Counted from the stretch's first letter, positions 26,162 through 34,950 are shown. The stretch: 64,000 nucleotides of DNA from Burkholderia sp. Ax-1719 (GCF_011753055.1 NZ_VWWJ01000001.1:62001-126000); one strand, 5' to 3'. A program made the numbers and translations. The notes: generated from the letters alone by a model not told the origin.

Positions 26162-27457
26162 TCAGGCTGCTTTACGTGAAGCGGGCAGCGCGCCGCGTGC
26201 TTCACGCGTCTGTCCGCGTATCAGCAGAATCAGCAAGGCCGCGCCGATCAGGTCGAATGCGCCCAGGCATGCGAACAGCGGACCAAAGCCCACTTTATCG
26301 GCCAACGCACCCACCACCAGCGAAAAGCTCAAGCCGCCGATCCACGCCGCCATGCCGCCAAAACCGCTTGCCGTGGCCACTTCCTCCGGATCGAACACAT
26401 CGGCCGACAGCGTGTTGACGAGCGTGGACAGCATCTGGTGCGCGAAGCCGCCGAGGCAGAACAGCGCAATCGCCATATAGGGCGAAGCAACGAGGCCAAT
26501 ACACGCGGGGCCGATCATCATGAACGCGCCCAGCACCACGCCCGCCACGCGCGACCACAGCAGGGGCATGCGGAAAAAGCGCATCAGGAACGGCGAAAGA
26601 TAACCACCGAGAATGCCGCCCATATCGGCCGCCAGGAAAGGCAGCCACGCGAAAAGCGCGATCTGCTTGAGGTCCATATGACGCTCGGTGGCGAGATAGA
26701 GCGGAATCCAGAAGCTGAAGGTCTGCCAGGCCGGTTCCGCGAAGAAACGCGGCAGCGCAATGGCCCAGAAGCGCCGCGAACCGAGAATATCGAGCACGGG
26801 ACGGCGGCTCACCGGCGCGGCGCGCGCCTGGCCGCTTTCGATCAGTTGCAGTTCCTGTGCGGAAATACGCAGATGCTCCGAAGGCGAACGATAGAGCACG
26901 AACCACACAGCGGCCCACACGAAACCCAGTGCGCCCGTCGCCACGAATGCCGACTGCCAGCCGTAACGCAGCGAGAGAAACACCACCAGCGGCGGCGCGA
27001 GCAAGGCGCCCAGCGAAGTGCCCGCATTGAAATAGCCCACCGCCACTGACTTTTGCCGGTCGGGAAACCATTCGGCCACGGCCTTCATGCCAGACGGAAT
27101 TGCCGCCGCTTCGAACACGCCCAGCAAACCGCGCATCATGCCGAGCGAAGTCCAGCCCGTGGCGAAGCCATGCAGCACACCGGTTGCGGACCAGAGCGCC
27201 GCGAACAGCGCGAAGCCCAACCGCAGCCCGATCAGGTCCACGATGATGCCGCACACCGGCTGCATGATCGTGTAGCCCACCTGGAACGCGCCCACCACGT
27301 ACGAATACTGCTGCGTGGACATGTTCAGTTCGCCCTTGAGCTCGGGCGCGAGCACGCCGAGCGAGTTGCGCGTGAGGTAGTTCATGATCGTGCCGATACA
27401 CACCAGCGCGATGATCCACCAGCGCAATCCTTTAATGCCTTGCGAGACTGACGTCAT
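26162..27457 (-). CDS. MFS transporter, ACS/hexuronate-like (ExuT type)
   Basis: 431 residues and 12 predicted membrane helices. The opening LRWWIIALVCIGTIMNYLTRNSLGVLAPELKGEL and RGLLGVFEAAAIPSGMKAVAEWFPDRQKSVAVGYFNAGTSLGALLAPPL are characteristic of the anion:cation symporter subfamily that carries hexuronates and similar acidic sugars. The start at 27457 is preferred because GGAGA lies eight bases upstream; the ATG at 27472 has no Shine-Dalgarno. First gene of the operon with porin and GH31. Substrate assignment to a sugar acid or its glycoside is inference from subfamily and neighbours. Confidence 0.92.
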   Translation of the reverse strand: MTSVSQGIKGLRWWIIALVCIGTIMNYLTRNSLGVLAPELKGELNMSTQQYSYVVGAFQVGYTIMQPVCGIIVDLIGLRLGFALFAALWSATGVLHGFATGWTSLGMMRGLLGVFEAAAIPSGMKAVAEWFPDRQKSVAVGYFNAGTSLGALLAPPLVVFLSLRYGWQSAFVATGALGFVWAAVWFVLYRSPSEHLRISAQELQLIESGQARAAPVSRRPVLDILGSRRFWAIALPRFFAEPAWQTFSFWIPLYLATERHMDLKQIALFAWLPFLAADMGGILGGYLSPFLMRFFRMPLLWSRVAGVVLGAFMMIGPACIGLVASPYMAIALFCLGGFAHQMLSTLVNTLSADVFDPEEVATASGFGGMAAWIGGLSFSLVVGALADKVGFGPLFACLGAFDLIGAALLILLIRGQTREARGALPASRKAA

Positions 27458-27851
27458 ACCGCTTGTCTCCATCTTGTTTTGATCTGTTACGTTGTCGTAT
27501 GACCTGCTTGCGAGAAGCATCGACTCTTTTCGCGTGAATGCGTTCAGCATCGCCGAAACATTCAACGTGAGACCGATGCTATGTTCGCTTTCGAACACAG
27601 TCAATAGGCAAAAGACCCGGAAACGAACAGAAACGAAAATCTAGCGTGATCAGGATTAAGTACGACGTCAGACATCTTGAAGAATTGCAAAGATTTCAAA
27701 GTCTGTTGTCGTAGTGGCGTACACGGCTGGCGCCGTGAAACGGCGTTTGAAGTCGCCGCCCCAGATCGCCAGTTAGTTGCAGAAAATGAGTGTTAAAAAA
27801 GCGGCGCCGCAAGGCAACCGCTGGTCGGCTGACAATCGCGCGAGGCGCACA
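27458..27851. other. Non-coding region upstream of the MFS-porin-GH31 operon
   Basis: About 390 bp between the MFS start and the end of the MarR gene, both on the minus strand. It should hold the operon promoter. A short stem CACGGC/GCCGTG around 27722-27737 is visible, but there is no T-run. I see no gene or RNA that I can support here. Confidence 0.5.
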
Positions 27852-28370
27852 TCAATCCGCATCACCCCGCCGCAGCGGCGCGCGACTTTTCTCGTTGTTG
27901 ATATGGACGAACTTCGCGAGCAGCGTCAGGAAGGTCTCCTGCTCGTCCTCGGACAGCGTCTGCATCATGCGCCTGTGCAACTCATGCACCGAGGGCACCA
28001 GACTCTCCAGTAGCAACGCCCCCGTTTCACTCAGGCGCAGCAGACGCACGCGCTTGTCCTCGGGCGGCGTGATGCGCTCGATCCAGCCTTTTTCTTCGAG
28101 GCGCACCGCGAGCGTGGCCGTAGTCGAATTGTCGAGCGCGCAGTAACGCGCGAGCGTCACCTGGTCGATATCCGGATGGTCCTGGAGAATGCGCATCGCG
28201 CCATATTGCACCGGCGTGATATCGGGGCCCAGCACGGTATGGAACATCGATACGGCGATCTGATGCGCGCGGCGGATCAGGTGGCCCGGTTGTTCGTAGA
28301 GATCGGTGGACAGCTCGTCTTTTTTCTTTTTGCGCGTTCGTGTAGCTGGCCGCGATGCCGTACTGCTCAT
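27852..28370 (-). CDS. MarR-family regulator
   Basis: 172 residues from ATG at 28370 with GAGGA upstream. After a basic N-terminal tail (TRTRKKKKDE) comes a winged helix of MarR type: LIRRAHQIAVSMFHTVLGPDITPVQYGAMRILQDHP (dimer and helix 2), VTLARYCALDNSTTATLAVRLEEKGWIERI (recognition helix), PPEDKRVRLLRLSETG (wing). Members often bind aromatic carboxylates. It is divergent from the Rieske/VanB operon with 272 bp between the starts, so it is the probable repressor of those genes, de-repressed by the aromatic substrate. Confidence 0.9.
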   Translation of the reverse strand: MSSTASRPATRTRKKKKDELSTDLYEQPGHLIRRAHQIAVSMFHTVLGPDITPVQYGAMRILQDHPDIDQVTLARYCALDNSTTATLAVRLEEKGWIERITPPEDKRVRLLRLSETGALLLESLVPSVHELHRRMMQTLSEDEQETFLTLLAKFVHINNEKSRAPLRRGDAD

Positions 28371-28547
28371 GTGATGTCCTCTGGTCAGACGGTGTTGCTG
28401 CGAGGTTGGAGCAGCGCGCCCGCGTTGCACTCCTCTTCTTGATCGATGAATTTTAGCGCATCGACTGTGACGTTTCCGCCCTTCTCGCGCGGCGCAGACA
28501 AAACCGCCAGCCCAGGGAAGTTACTGAAAACATCGCACGTCGATCTT

Positions 28548-28584
28548 GTGTACACTGAACGCTAGATATTAAGTATGCTGAACG
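28548..28584. promoter_or_regulatory. Candidate MarR operator region
   Basis: A perfect 8-bp palindrome GTGTACAC (28548-28555) followed by two copies of CTGAACG (28555-28561 and 28578-28584). The site lies in the divergent interval, about 60-95 bp before the Rieske gene start. A weak promoter TTGTGT/TATTAA with 15-bp spacing overlaps it. Binding is inference. Confidence 0.35.
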
Positions 28585-28642
28585 TAACCGAATGTGCGTG
28601 AGCGGCATCGTTACCTCGCATCGCGCAAAACAGGGAGACACC

Positions 28643-29665
28643 GTGTTTGCACTGAACCAGTGGTATATCGCCGGCTTCGGCTGGGAACTCGACCGCGGCA
28701 CCCCGCTTGCCCGCACCTTGCTGGGCAAGCCGCTCGTGCTGTTTCGCACACCTGACGGAGTGGCCGCCGCACTCGAAGACCGTTGCTGTCATCGCTCGCT
28801 GCCGCTGTCGTTCGGCACGGTGGAGGCGCGCGGGCTGCGCTGCGGCTATCACGGCCTGCTGTTTGGCCCCGACGGCGCATGTCTGGAGATTCCCGGCCAG
28901 GAGCGGATTCCCGGCAAATGCCGCGTCCCGGCGCATACCCTGGCCGAAAAAGACCAGCTTCTGTGGATCTGGTTCGGCGACGCCGATCATCCAGAGCCGC
29001 TGCAGTCGCCGCCCGACTATCCGTGGCACGCGGATGTGCGCTACGAATTTCGTGGCGACGTCTATCACTACGATGCGCCGTATCAGCTCATTCACGACAA
29101 TCTGCTCGATCTGAGCCATCTGGGCTACGTGCATCTGCGCACGATTGGCGGCGATCCATCCACTCATATGCAGGCCGATATGCGCGTAGAGAGCGTCGAC
29201 AACAGCGTGCGCGTGGTGCGCCATATGCGCGGCTCGAAACCGCCCGCGACCTATGCCGCCGCCTGGCCGTTCGCGGAGCGGATCGATCGCTGGCAGGAAA
29301 TCGAATTCGATGTGAGCCATCTGCGTATCTGGACCGGCGCCGTGGATGCCGATACCGAATCGCTCGACAACCCGGCGCGCGGCGGCTTCCATATGCGCGG
29401 GCTGCACGGTGTCACGCCGGAAACGGCGACGACCACGCACTACTTCTGGACCATGGCAACCAATCGCCGCCCCGACGGCGGCAGCAATATGGACCAGGTA
29501 TTCGAACAAACCGCACTGACCTTCGAAGAAGACAAGGTCGTGATCGAGGCGCAATACCGCAACCAGCAGCGCTTTGGCGCAGGCCCGCAGATCGACATTC
29601 ATGTCGACGTGGGCGCGAATCGCGCGCGGCGCATCATTGCCGGCCTCACTGCAATCGCCCCTTAA
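28643..29665 (+). CDS. Rieske oxygenase alpha subunit, VanA-like
   Basis: 340 residues from a GTG at 28643 (sequence VFALNQWYIAGFGWEL) preceded by CAGGGAGACACC; the upstream ATG at 28592 has no Shine-Dalgarno. Rieske cluster ligands are Cys48/His50 (EDRCCHRSLPL) and Cys67/His70 (LRCGYHGL). The mononuclear iron site has DNLLDLSHLGYVH, with two His and a bridging Asp. Length and layout match vanillate O-demethylase-type oxygenases that demethylate aromatic ethers. It heads an operon with a second VanA-like oxygenase and one reductase, so both oxygenases probably share electrons from that reductase. Confidence 0.88.
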   Translation: MFALNQWYIAGFGWELDRGTPLARTLLGKPLVLFRTPDGVAAALEDRCCHRSLPLSFGTVEARGLRCGYHGLLFGPDGACLEIPGQERIPGKCRVPAHTLAEKDQLLWIWFGDADHPEPLQSPPDYPWHADVRYEFRGDVYHYDAPYQLIHDNLLDLSHLGYVHLRTIGGDPSTHMQADMRVESVDNSVRVVRHMRGSKPPATYAAAWPFAERIDRWQEIEFDVSHLRIWTGAVDADTESLDNPARGGFHMRGLHGVTPETATTTHYFWTMATNRRPDGGSNMDQVFEQTALTFEEDKVVIEAQYRNQQRFGAGPQIDIHVDVGANRARRIIAGLTAIAP

Positions 29666-29722
29666 AAAGCAGCGCTCACCGATCAAAGCGCTGATAAAAA
29701 ATCGTCCCCAAGGAGATGCAAG

Positions 29723-30772
29723 GTGTTTCTCAAGAACGCATGGTATGTGGCGTGTACGCCCGATGAGATTGCGCAGAAGCCGCTCGGCCGCACGATCTGC
29801 GGCGAAGCGATGGTCTTTTATCGCGCGGCGGGTGGCGCGGTCGCGGCGCTGGAGGACTTTTGCCCGCATCGCGGCGCGCCGCTCTCGCTGGGCTTCGTGC
29901 GCGACGGCACGCTGGTGTGCGGTTACCACGGTCTGGAGATGGGTTGCCACGGCAAGGCCACCGGCATGCCTGGCCAGCGCGTCAACGGCTTTCCGGCCGT
30001 GCGCAGCTTTCCCGTGATCGAGCGCTACGGCTTTATCTGGGTCTGGCCCGGCGACGCCGCGGCAGCCGATCCCGCGGCGCTGCACCCATTACCGTGGGCC
30101 GAAGATCCCACCTGGGCCTACGGCGGCGGCCTTTATCACATCCGCTGCGATTACCGTCTCATGATCGACAACCTCATGGACCTCACGCACGAAACCTACG
30201 TGCACGCCAGCAGCATCGGCCAGAAGGAAATCGACGAAGCGCCGCCAAAGACGACCAGCGAGGGCGATGAAGTCGTGACGAGCCGCTTCATGGAGAACAT
30301 CATGGCGCCGCCGTTCTGGCGCATAGCGCTGCGCGGCAACGGTCTGGCCGACGATGTGCCGGTGGACCGCTGGCAGATTTGCCGCTTCTCGCCGCCCAGC
30401 CACGTGATGATCGAAGTGGGCGTGGCGCACGCGGGACATGGCGGCTATCACGCAAGCGCCGAACACAAGGCGGCGTCGATCGTGGTGGATTTCATCACGC
30501 CCGAAACCGAATCGTCGATCTGGTATTTCTGGGGCATGGCGCGCAATTTCCAGCCTGACGATGCCGCGCTCACCGACCAGATTCGCGAAGGTCAGGGCAA
30601 GATTTTCGCCGAGGATCTGGAAATGCTGGAGCGCCAGCAACGCAATCTGGAAGCCTGGCCGCAGCGTAAGCTGCTCAAGCTCAACATCGATGCAGGCGGC
30701 GTGCTGTCGCGCAAGGTGATCGACCGGCTGCTCGCTGCAGAGCAGGGTGCAAACGCGAACATGGAGGCATGA
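29723..30772 (+). CDS. vanA: Vanillate O-demethylase-type oxygenase subunit
   Basis: 349 residues from GTG at 29723 with AGGAG upstream. The N-terminus FLKNAWYVACTPDEI is nearly the textbook VanA start. Rieske ligands Cys47/His49 (DFCPHRGAPLSLG) and Cys66/His69 (LVCGYHGLEMGCHG); catalytic iron site DNLMDLTHETYVHASSIG. VanA converts vanillate to protocatechuate and formaldehyde using electrons from VanB. Its stop overlaps the vanB start (ATGA). The relation to the neighbouring oxygenase suggests the operon may act on more than one methoxylated aromatic acid. Confidence 0.9.
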   Translation: MFLKNAWYVACTPDEIAQKPLGRTICGEAMVFYRAAGGAVAALEDFCPHRGAPLSLGFVRDGTLVCGYHGLEMGCHGKATGMPGQRVNGFPAVRSFPVIERYGFIWVWPGDAAAADPAALHPLPWAEDPTWAYGGGLYHIRCDYRLMIDNLMDLTHETYVHASSIGQKEIDEAPPKTTSEGDEVVTSRFMENIMAPPFWRIALRGNGLADDVPVDRWQICRFSPPSHVMIEVGVAHAGHGGYHASAEHKAASIVVDFITPETESSIWYFWGMARNFQPDDAALTDQIREGQGKIFAEDLEMLERQQRNLEAWPQRKLLKLNIDAGGVLSRKVIDRLLAAEQGANANMEA

Positions 30773-31737
30773 TGTCGGACGCTACGCTCAATGTCACCGT
30801 CGCCCGCAAATGGCAGGAAGCTCAGGATATCTACGGATTCGAATTCGTCGCTGCGGGAGGCGGTGCGTTGCCGCCCTTCAGTGCGGGCGCACATATCGAC
30901 GTACATCTGCCCGGCGGCCTGATTCGGCAGTATTCGTTGTGCAACGATCCATCTAGCACGCAGCGCTATCACATCGCGGTGCTACGCGATGAAAACGGCC
31001 GCGGCGGCTCGCGCGCGATTCACGACCAAGTCGAACAAGGCGACGCCCTGAAGATCAGCGCGCCACGCAATCACTTTCCGCTCGCCCATGGTGCGCCCCA
31101 TCATCTGCTGATCGCGGGCGGCATCGGCATTACGCCGCTTCTGTGCATGGCCGAACGTCTCTTCCACGCGGATGAAGCGTTCGATCTGCACTACTGCACG
31201 CGCTCGCGCGAACGCACCGCGTTTGTCGAGCGCATTGCGGCGTCGCCGTTCAGCGCGCGTGCTGCGTTCCATTTCGACGATGGCGCGCCTTCGCAACGCT
31301 TTGATATTGCTGCGACGCTCGCAAATGCCCCGGCGGGTAGCCATCTCTATGTCTGCGGACCGCGTGGCTTCATGGATGCCGTGCTTGCAGAAGCGCGCCG
31401 CCAGCAATGGGACGAGCCACGCCTTCACTACGAGTTTTTCGGCGCGGTAGTCGAGCAGTCCGCCGCGGATGCCACATTCCAGATTCGTATCGCGAGCAGC
31501 GGCGCAACCATCGACGTGCCAGCGGGCTGCACCGTTATCGAGGCGCTTTCGGCCAACGGTGTGGAAGTGCTGACCTCATGCGAGCAAGGCGTGTGCGGCA
31601 CCTGTCTCACACGCGTGATCGAGGGCAAGCCCGATCATCGCGACGCGTATCTCACCGAGGAGGAACAGGCAGCGGGCGATCAATTCCTGCCCTGCTGCTC
31701 GCGCTCGCTCACGCCGTTGCTCGTGCTCGATCTCTGA
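30769..31737 (+). CDS. vanB: Vanillate O-demethylase-type reductase
   Basis: 322 residues, start ATG at 30769 overlapping the vanA stop. Class IA reductase layout: FMN domain with RQYSLCND (53-60), NAD domain with LLIAGGIGITPLL and YVCGPRGFMDAVL, and a C-terminal plant-type 2Fe-2S ferredoxin with Cys271, Cys276, Cys279 and Cys309 (CEQGVCGTC ... PCCSR). It passes electrons from NADH to the Rieske centre of the two upstream oxygenases. It ends 5 bp before the convergent M20 hydrolase gene. Confidence 0.93.
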   Translation: MMSDATLNVTVARKWQEAQDIYGFEFVAAGGGALPPFSAGAHIDVHLPGGLIRQYSLCNDPSSTQRYHIAVLRDENGRGGSRAIHDQVEQGDALKISAPRNHFPLAHGAPHHLLIAGGIGITPLLCMAERLFHADEAFDLHYCTRSRERTAFVERIAASPFSARAAFHFDDGAPSQRFDIAATLANAPAGSHLYVCGPRGFMDAVLAEARRQQWDEPRLHYEFFGAVVEQSAADATFQIRIASSGATIDVPAGCTVIEALSANGVEVLTSCEQGVCGTCLTRVIEGKPDHRDAYLTEEEQAAGDQFLPCCSRSLTPLLVLDL

Positions 31738-31742
31738 CGCGC

Positions 31743-33008
31743 TTAAGCGGGAGCGAGCTGGCCGCTCGCCAGCATCGCGTGCAGCAGCACGTTGGCGCCC
31801 GCCTCGGCCCATTCGGGCGTGATCGCTTCTCCTTCGTTATGGCTCAGGCCATCCACGCAGGGGATAAAGATCATGCCCGTCGGCGCAACGCGTGCGAGAT
31901 AACAGGCGTCGTGTCCCGCGCCGGAAACGATCTCGGCGTTCGGCAAGCCGAGTTCGTTCGCGGCGCGCCGCACCGCCTCGATGCACTGTGGCGCGAACGG
32001 CACCGGCGCATAGTTGAAAATCTGCTCGATTTTGTGGCCCAACTGCGCTTCGTGCGCCACGCGCGCGAGTTCGGCGCGAAGTTGCGCGTCCATTTGCGCC
32101 AACACTTCGGACTCCGGATGACGGAATTCCACCGTGAAGAAGCAGCGCCCCGGCACGGTATTGCGCGAATTCGGCTTCGCTTCGATCATACCGACCGTCG
32201 CGCGTCCATGCGGCGCATAGCTGCGGCCGAGCGCTTCCACGAACGCGATCATGCGCGCTGCGCCCACCAGCGCGTCGCGGCGTAGATCCATCGGCGTGGT
32301 GCCCGCGTGTGCATCCACGCCTTCCAGTTCGATTTCGTACCAGCGCTGTCCCTGCCCCGCCGTGACCACGCCGATCGTCTTGCCACTGCGCTCCAGAATC
32401 GCGCCCTGCTCGATATGCAGTTCGTACGCCGCGTGAACCGGCGTGCCGCCCACCGGCTCGTCGCCCGCATAGCCGATATGCGCCAGCGCTTCGCCGATCG
32501 TCGTACCCGACGCATCGGTGCGCGACAGGCCATATTCGAGCGGATAAACACCCGCATAGACGCCCGAGGCGATCATCGCCGGCGCGAAGCGCGAGCCTTC
32601 CTCGTTGGTCCAGATCACGACTTCTAGAGGATGTTCGGTTTCGATGCCCGCGTCGTTGAGCGCGCGCACGACTTCCAGACCGCCCAGCACACCATAGATG
32701 CCGTCGTAGCGCCCGCCCGTGGGCTGCGTATCGGCGTGCGAGCCGGTCAGCACGGGCGCAGCATCGGGATTGCGCCCTGCCCGGCGCGCGAAGATATTGC
32801 CCATGCGATCAACGCGGATCGTGCAGCCCGCTTCGCGCGCCCATCGCACGAACAGATCGCGCCCTTCGCGATCGAGTTCGGTAAGCGCAAGGCGGCACAC
32901 ACCGCCCTTCGCCGTTGCGCCAATCTGCGCCATGCGTTCGAGCGAATCCCACAGGCGCGCGCCGTTCACGCGCAATGCAGCGCGACTCACGAGATCGTAC
33001 TCAGCCAT
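31743..33008 (-). CDS. M20 zinc hydrolase, N-carbamoyl-L-amino-acid (probably N-carbamoyl-L-cysteine) amidohydrolase
   Basis: 421 residues from ATG at 33008 with GGAGA upstream. Metal and catalytic motifs of the allantoate/hydantoin-carbamoylase branch of M20 are complete: TGSHADTQPTGGRYDGIYGV, VVIWTNEEGSRFAPAMIASGVYAG, YELHIEQGAILE, DAHAGTTPM, and the late metal His in DGLSHNEGEAI. Its first 8 bases overlap the end of the L-ATC hydrolase gene. In Pseudomonas the enzyme after ATC hydrolase hydrolyses N-carbamoyl-L-cysteine to L-cysteine, CO2 and ammonia; the coupling here makes that the leading hypothesis. Ureidopropionase or allantoate hydrolase remain alternatives. Confidence 0.88.
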   Translation of the reverse strand: MAEYDLVSRAALRVNGARLWDSLERMAQIGATAKGGVCRLALTELDREGRDLFVRWAREAGCTIRVDRMGNIFARRAGRNPDAAPVLTGSHADTQPTGGRYDGIYGVLGGLEVVRALNDAGIETEHPLEVVIWTNEEGSRFAPAMIASGVYAGVYPLEYGLSRTDASGTTIGEALAHIGYAGDEPVGGTPVHAAYELHIEQGAILERSGKTIGVVTAGQGQRWYEIELEGVDAHAGTTPMDLRRDALVGAARMIAFVEALGRSYAPHGRATVGMIEAKPNSRNTVPGRCFFTVEFRHPESEVLAQMDAQLRAELARVAHEAQLGHKIEQIFNYAPVPFAPQCIEAVRRAANELGLPNAEIVSGAGHDACYLARVAPTGMIFIPCVDGLSHNEGEAITPEWAEAGANVLLHAMLASGQLAPA

Positions 33009-33561
33009 GCGTTTTCTCCGCGTGGGTTTTCTGCGCCTGTGCATCGCGCATGCGATAGCGGAAATCGCAGCGCTTGCCGCCCTGCATGATCGTGCTGGTA
33101 CGCGTGAGTTCGACGCGCGGATCGTAGCCCTCGATAAACTCGCTGTCGCGCGCGCAGCTCAGCAGATGGCCGATTTCGCCCAGCCCCATCGCGTGATACA
33201 TCTCCGCATAGCTGCAGCGATGCACGTTGTAATCGTAGGCATCGGCGTCGGCGCGCAGCGTTTCCACTTCGAGCGCATCGTCCTTTTCCCAGAGCACCTG
33301 TAGCGCAACAAACGAAGCGATGCTCGTGCCGTTGGGCTCGCGCGCCGCAAAATCGCGGCCTGCATCGACCGCCGCGCCGCGCACCGCCTCGCCGATCACG
33401 GCTTGCGCGCGCTCAGCGCCGAAATCGCGCTTGAGGATTTCATAGATCGGCTTGATGATTTCAGCCTCGATGCGACGACGTTCGAGGATGCCCAGCGTCA
33501 CGCCATTCACGCCTTCGCTGTGTTCGCTTTGTTCGGCTTGTTGATCGTGTTTCTGCGTCAT
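33001..33561 (-). CDS. L-2-amino-thiazoline-4-carboxylic acid hydrolase
   Basis: 186 residues from ATG at 33561, preceded by GAGGAG. The mid part (RRRIEAEIIKPIYEILKRDFGAERAQAVIGEAVRGAA), the patch VHRCSYAEMYHAMGLGEIGHLLSCARDSEFIEGYDP, and the ending GGKRCDFRYRM match the ATC hydrolase family, which opens the thiazoline ring of 2-amino-thiazoline-4-carboxylate to N-carbamoyl-L-cysteine. The two conserved Cys (HRCSY, KRCDF) stand out. Coupled to the M20 hydrolase downstream (8-nt overlap) and 17 bp after a periplasmic binding protein. Physiological substrate in soil bacteria is unsettled, as ATC is mainly known as an industrial cysteine precursor. Confidence 0.85.
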   Translation of the reverse strand: MTQKHDQQAEQSEHSEGVNGVTLGILERRRIEAEIIKPIYEILKRDFGAERAQAVIGEAVRGAAVDAGRDFAAREPNGTSIASFVALQVLWEKDDALEVETLRADADAYDYNVHRCSYAEMYHAMGLGEIGHLLSCARDSEFIEGYDPRVELTRTSTIMQGGKRCDFRYRMRDAQAQKTHAEKTHG

Positions 33562-33578
33562 GATCGACTCCTCGATTT

Positions 33579-34742
33579 TCAGTGCGCAGCGGCTTTCGCG
33601 CCGCCGCCCAGCACATCCACCACGGCCCACTTGCCGTCGCGCACCTGATAGATCGTGTATGCCGGGTCCTTGAGGTTGCCCTGGGCATCGAACGCGATGG
33701 TGCCGGTCACGCCATCACGACGGATCGTGTGCAACGTCGCGACGATCTTCTTCGGGTCGGTCGAATTGGCCTGCTGCGTAGCCGCGATAATGGTTGCGGC
33801 CGCATCGTAGGCGAACGGCGCATGCAGTTCGATCGGCGCATGCCAGCGTGCGCGATACTGCGCGTCGAAGGCGGGGCCGCCCGGCATGCGTTCGAGCGGA
33901 CGGCCCGGTTCCAGCGCTGCAACACCTTCGCCCGCGGGTCCGGCGAGCTTGAGGAAGGTCTGGCTCACGAAACCGCCCGCGCCCAGCAACGGCGCCTGAA
34001 TATGGAGCTGACGCATGCGGCGCACGAGCGGCGCGGCTTCCACGTCGATACCGCCGAGGAAAATCAGATCGGGGCGCTTGCCCTTGATCTCGGTGAGCAC
34101 GCCGCTGAAATCAATGGTCTTGTCGGTCACGTACTGATGATCGATCACCGTGCCGCCGTTGGCCTGCACGCCCTTGACGAACTGGTTCGCGAGGCCCGCG
34201 CCAAACGCGGTCTGATCGTCGATCACGGCAATGCGCTGGGCCTTGAGCGTCTTCACAGCATACGCGCCGGTGTAAGCGCCGCTATCGTCGTCATGACCCA
34301 TGATGCGAAACGAGGTGTCGAAACCCTGCAGCGTGTACTGGTGCCCCGTGGAGGCCGGTGCGATCTGAGCAATGCCCGCGTCGTGATAGACGCGCGCGGC
34401 CGGCACGCTGCAACCGGTGTTCCAGTGCCCCACCACGCCGATCACATGCCGATCGACCAGTTGCTGCGCCACCGTTACGGCCGTGCGCGGGTCCGATTGA
34501 TCGTCGGCGCTTGCGAGCTTGTAGACGATGGGTTTGCCGCCGATAGTCGGATGCTTCGCGTTGGCGTCGTCGATGGCGAGTTGCGCGCCGTTTTCCAGAT
34601 CCTTGCCGATACGGGCGGATCCGCCAGTGAGCGGCGCGGCGAGTCCAATCAGGACGACCTGCTCATCCTGGGCGTGGACAGCGCCCGCAAACAGCGTCGC
34701 GGCCAGCGCGGCGATCGGCAAAAGCAGGGTTTTCTTTTTCAT
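33579..34742 (-). CDS. Branched-chain-amino-acid-type ABC transporter binding protein (LivJ-like)
   Basis: 387 residues with signal peptide (MKKKTLLLPIAALAATLFAG, cleavage after VHA near 24). The mature chain is a type I periplasmic binding protein of the LivJ family: VLIGLAAPLTGGSARIGKDLENGAQLAIDDAN, KLASADDQSDPRTAVTVAQQLVDRHVIGVVGHWNTGCSVPAA, and FGAGLANQFVKGVQANGG. No permease or ATPase gene is in the neighbourhood, so it must use a transporter encoded elsewhere. Gene order suggests it captures the amino-acid-like substrate of the two hydrolases. Transcription starts in the 208-bp region shared with the LysR gene. Confidence 0.92.
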   Translation of the reverse strand: MKKKTLLLPIAALAATLFAGAVHAQDEQVVLIGLAAPLTGGSARIGKDLENGAQLAIDDANAKHPTIGGKPIVYKLASADDQSDPRTAVTVAQQLVDRHVIGVVGHWNTGCSVPAARVYHDAGIAQIAPASTGHQYTLQGFDTSFRIMGHDDDSGAYTGAYAVKTLKAQRIAVIDDQTAFGAGLANQFVKGVQANGGTVIDHQYVTDKTIDFSGVLTEIKGKRPDLIFLGGIDVEAAPLVRRMRQLHIQAPLLGAGGFVSQTFLKLAGPAGEGVAALEPGRPLERMPGGPAFDAQYRARWHAPIELHAPFAYDAAATIIAATQQANSTDPKKIVATLHTIRRDGVTGTIAFDAQGNLKDPAYTIYQVRDGKWAVVDVLGGGAKAAAH

Positions 34743-34890
34743 GTGTCAGTCAGCGTGCGATGTGGGAACCGGAAGGCGCTCGTCGCGCCGTCCTTGAATA
34801 ATGAAAAAGATTACGGTTTGATGCGAAACCGCCTAAATTATCTTTAGTTCGATCATTATTCCCAGCGGCCACAATAGTCTTTAAGCCAAT

Positions 34891-34908
34891 GATTTATCGA
34901 CTTAAATC
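34891..34908. promoter_or_regulatory. Palindrome in the LysR/binding-protein divergent region
   Basis: GATTTA, 6-nt centre, TAAATC, overlapping a wider repeat TTTAAG ... CTTAAA (34880-34885 and 34901-34906). AT-rich dyads of this sort in a divergent interval are typical LysR-type binding sites. It is about 45 bp before the LysR start and 150 bp before the binding-protein start. Confidence 0.45.
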
Positions 34909-34937
34909 GCATCGACGTCGATCCGCACGCTGTTCGA

Positions 34938-34943
34938 TATAAT
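34938..34943 (+). promoter_or_regulatory. Perfect -10 box directly upstream of the LysR start codon
   Basis: TATAAT at 34938-34943 ends 7 bp before the ATG at 34951. Transcription would begin at or next to the start codon, and there is no Shine-Dalgarno between them, so the mRNA may be leaderless. No good -35 element is seen; the dyad at 34891-34908 may compensate through a bound regulator. Confidence 0.4.
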
Positions 34944-34950
34944 TCGACAC

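Noticed and set aside
27470..27604. Longer N-terminus for the MFS transporter
   Set aside because: No Shine-Dalgarno before the ATG at 27472, and the added residues are not membrane-like; the GGAGA before 27457 decides.
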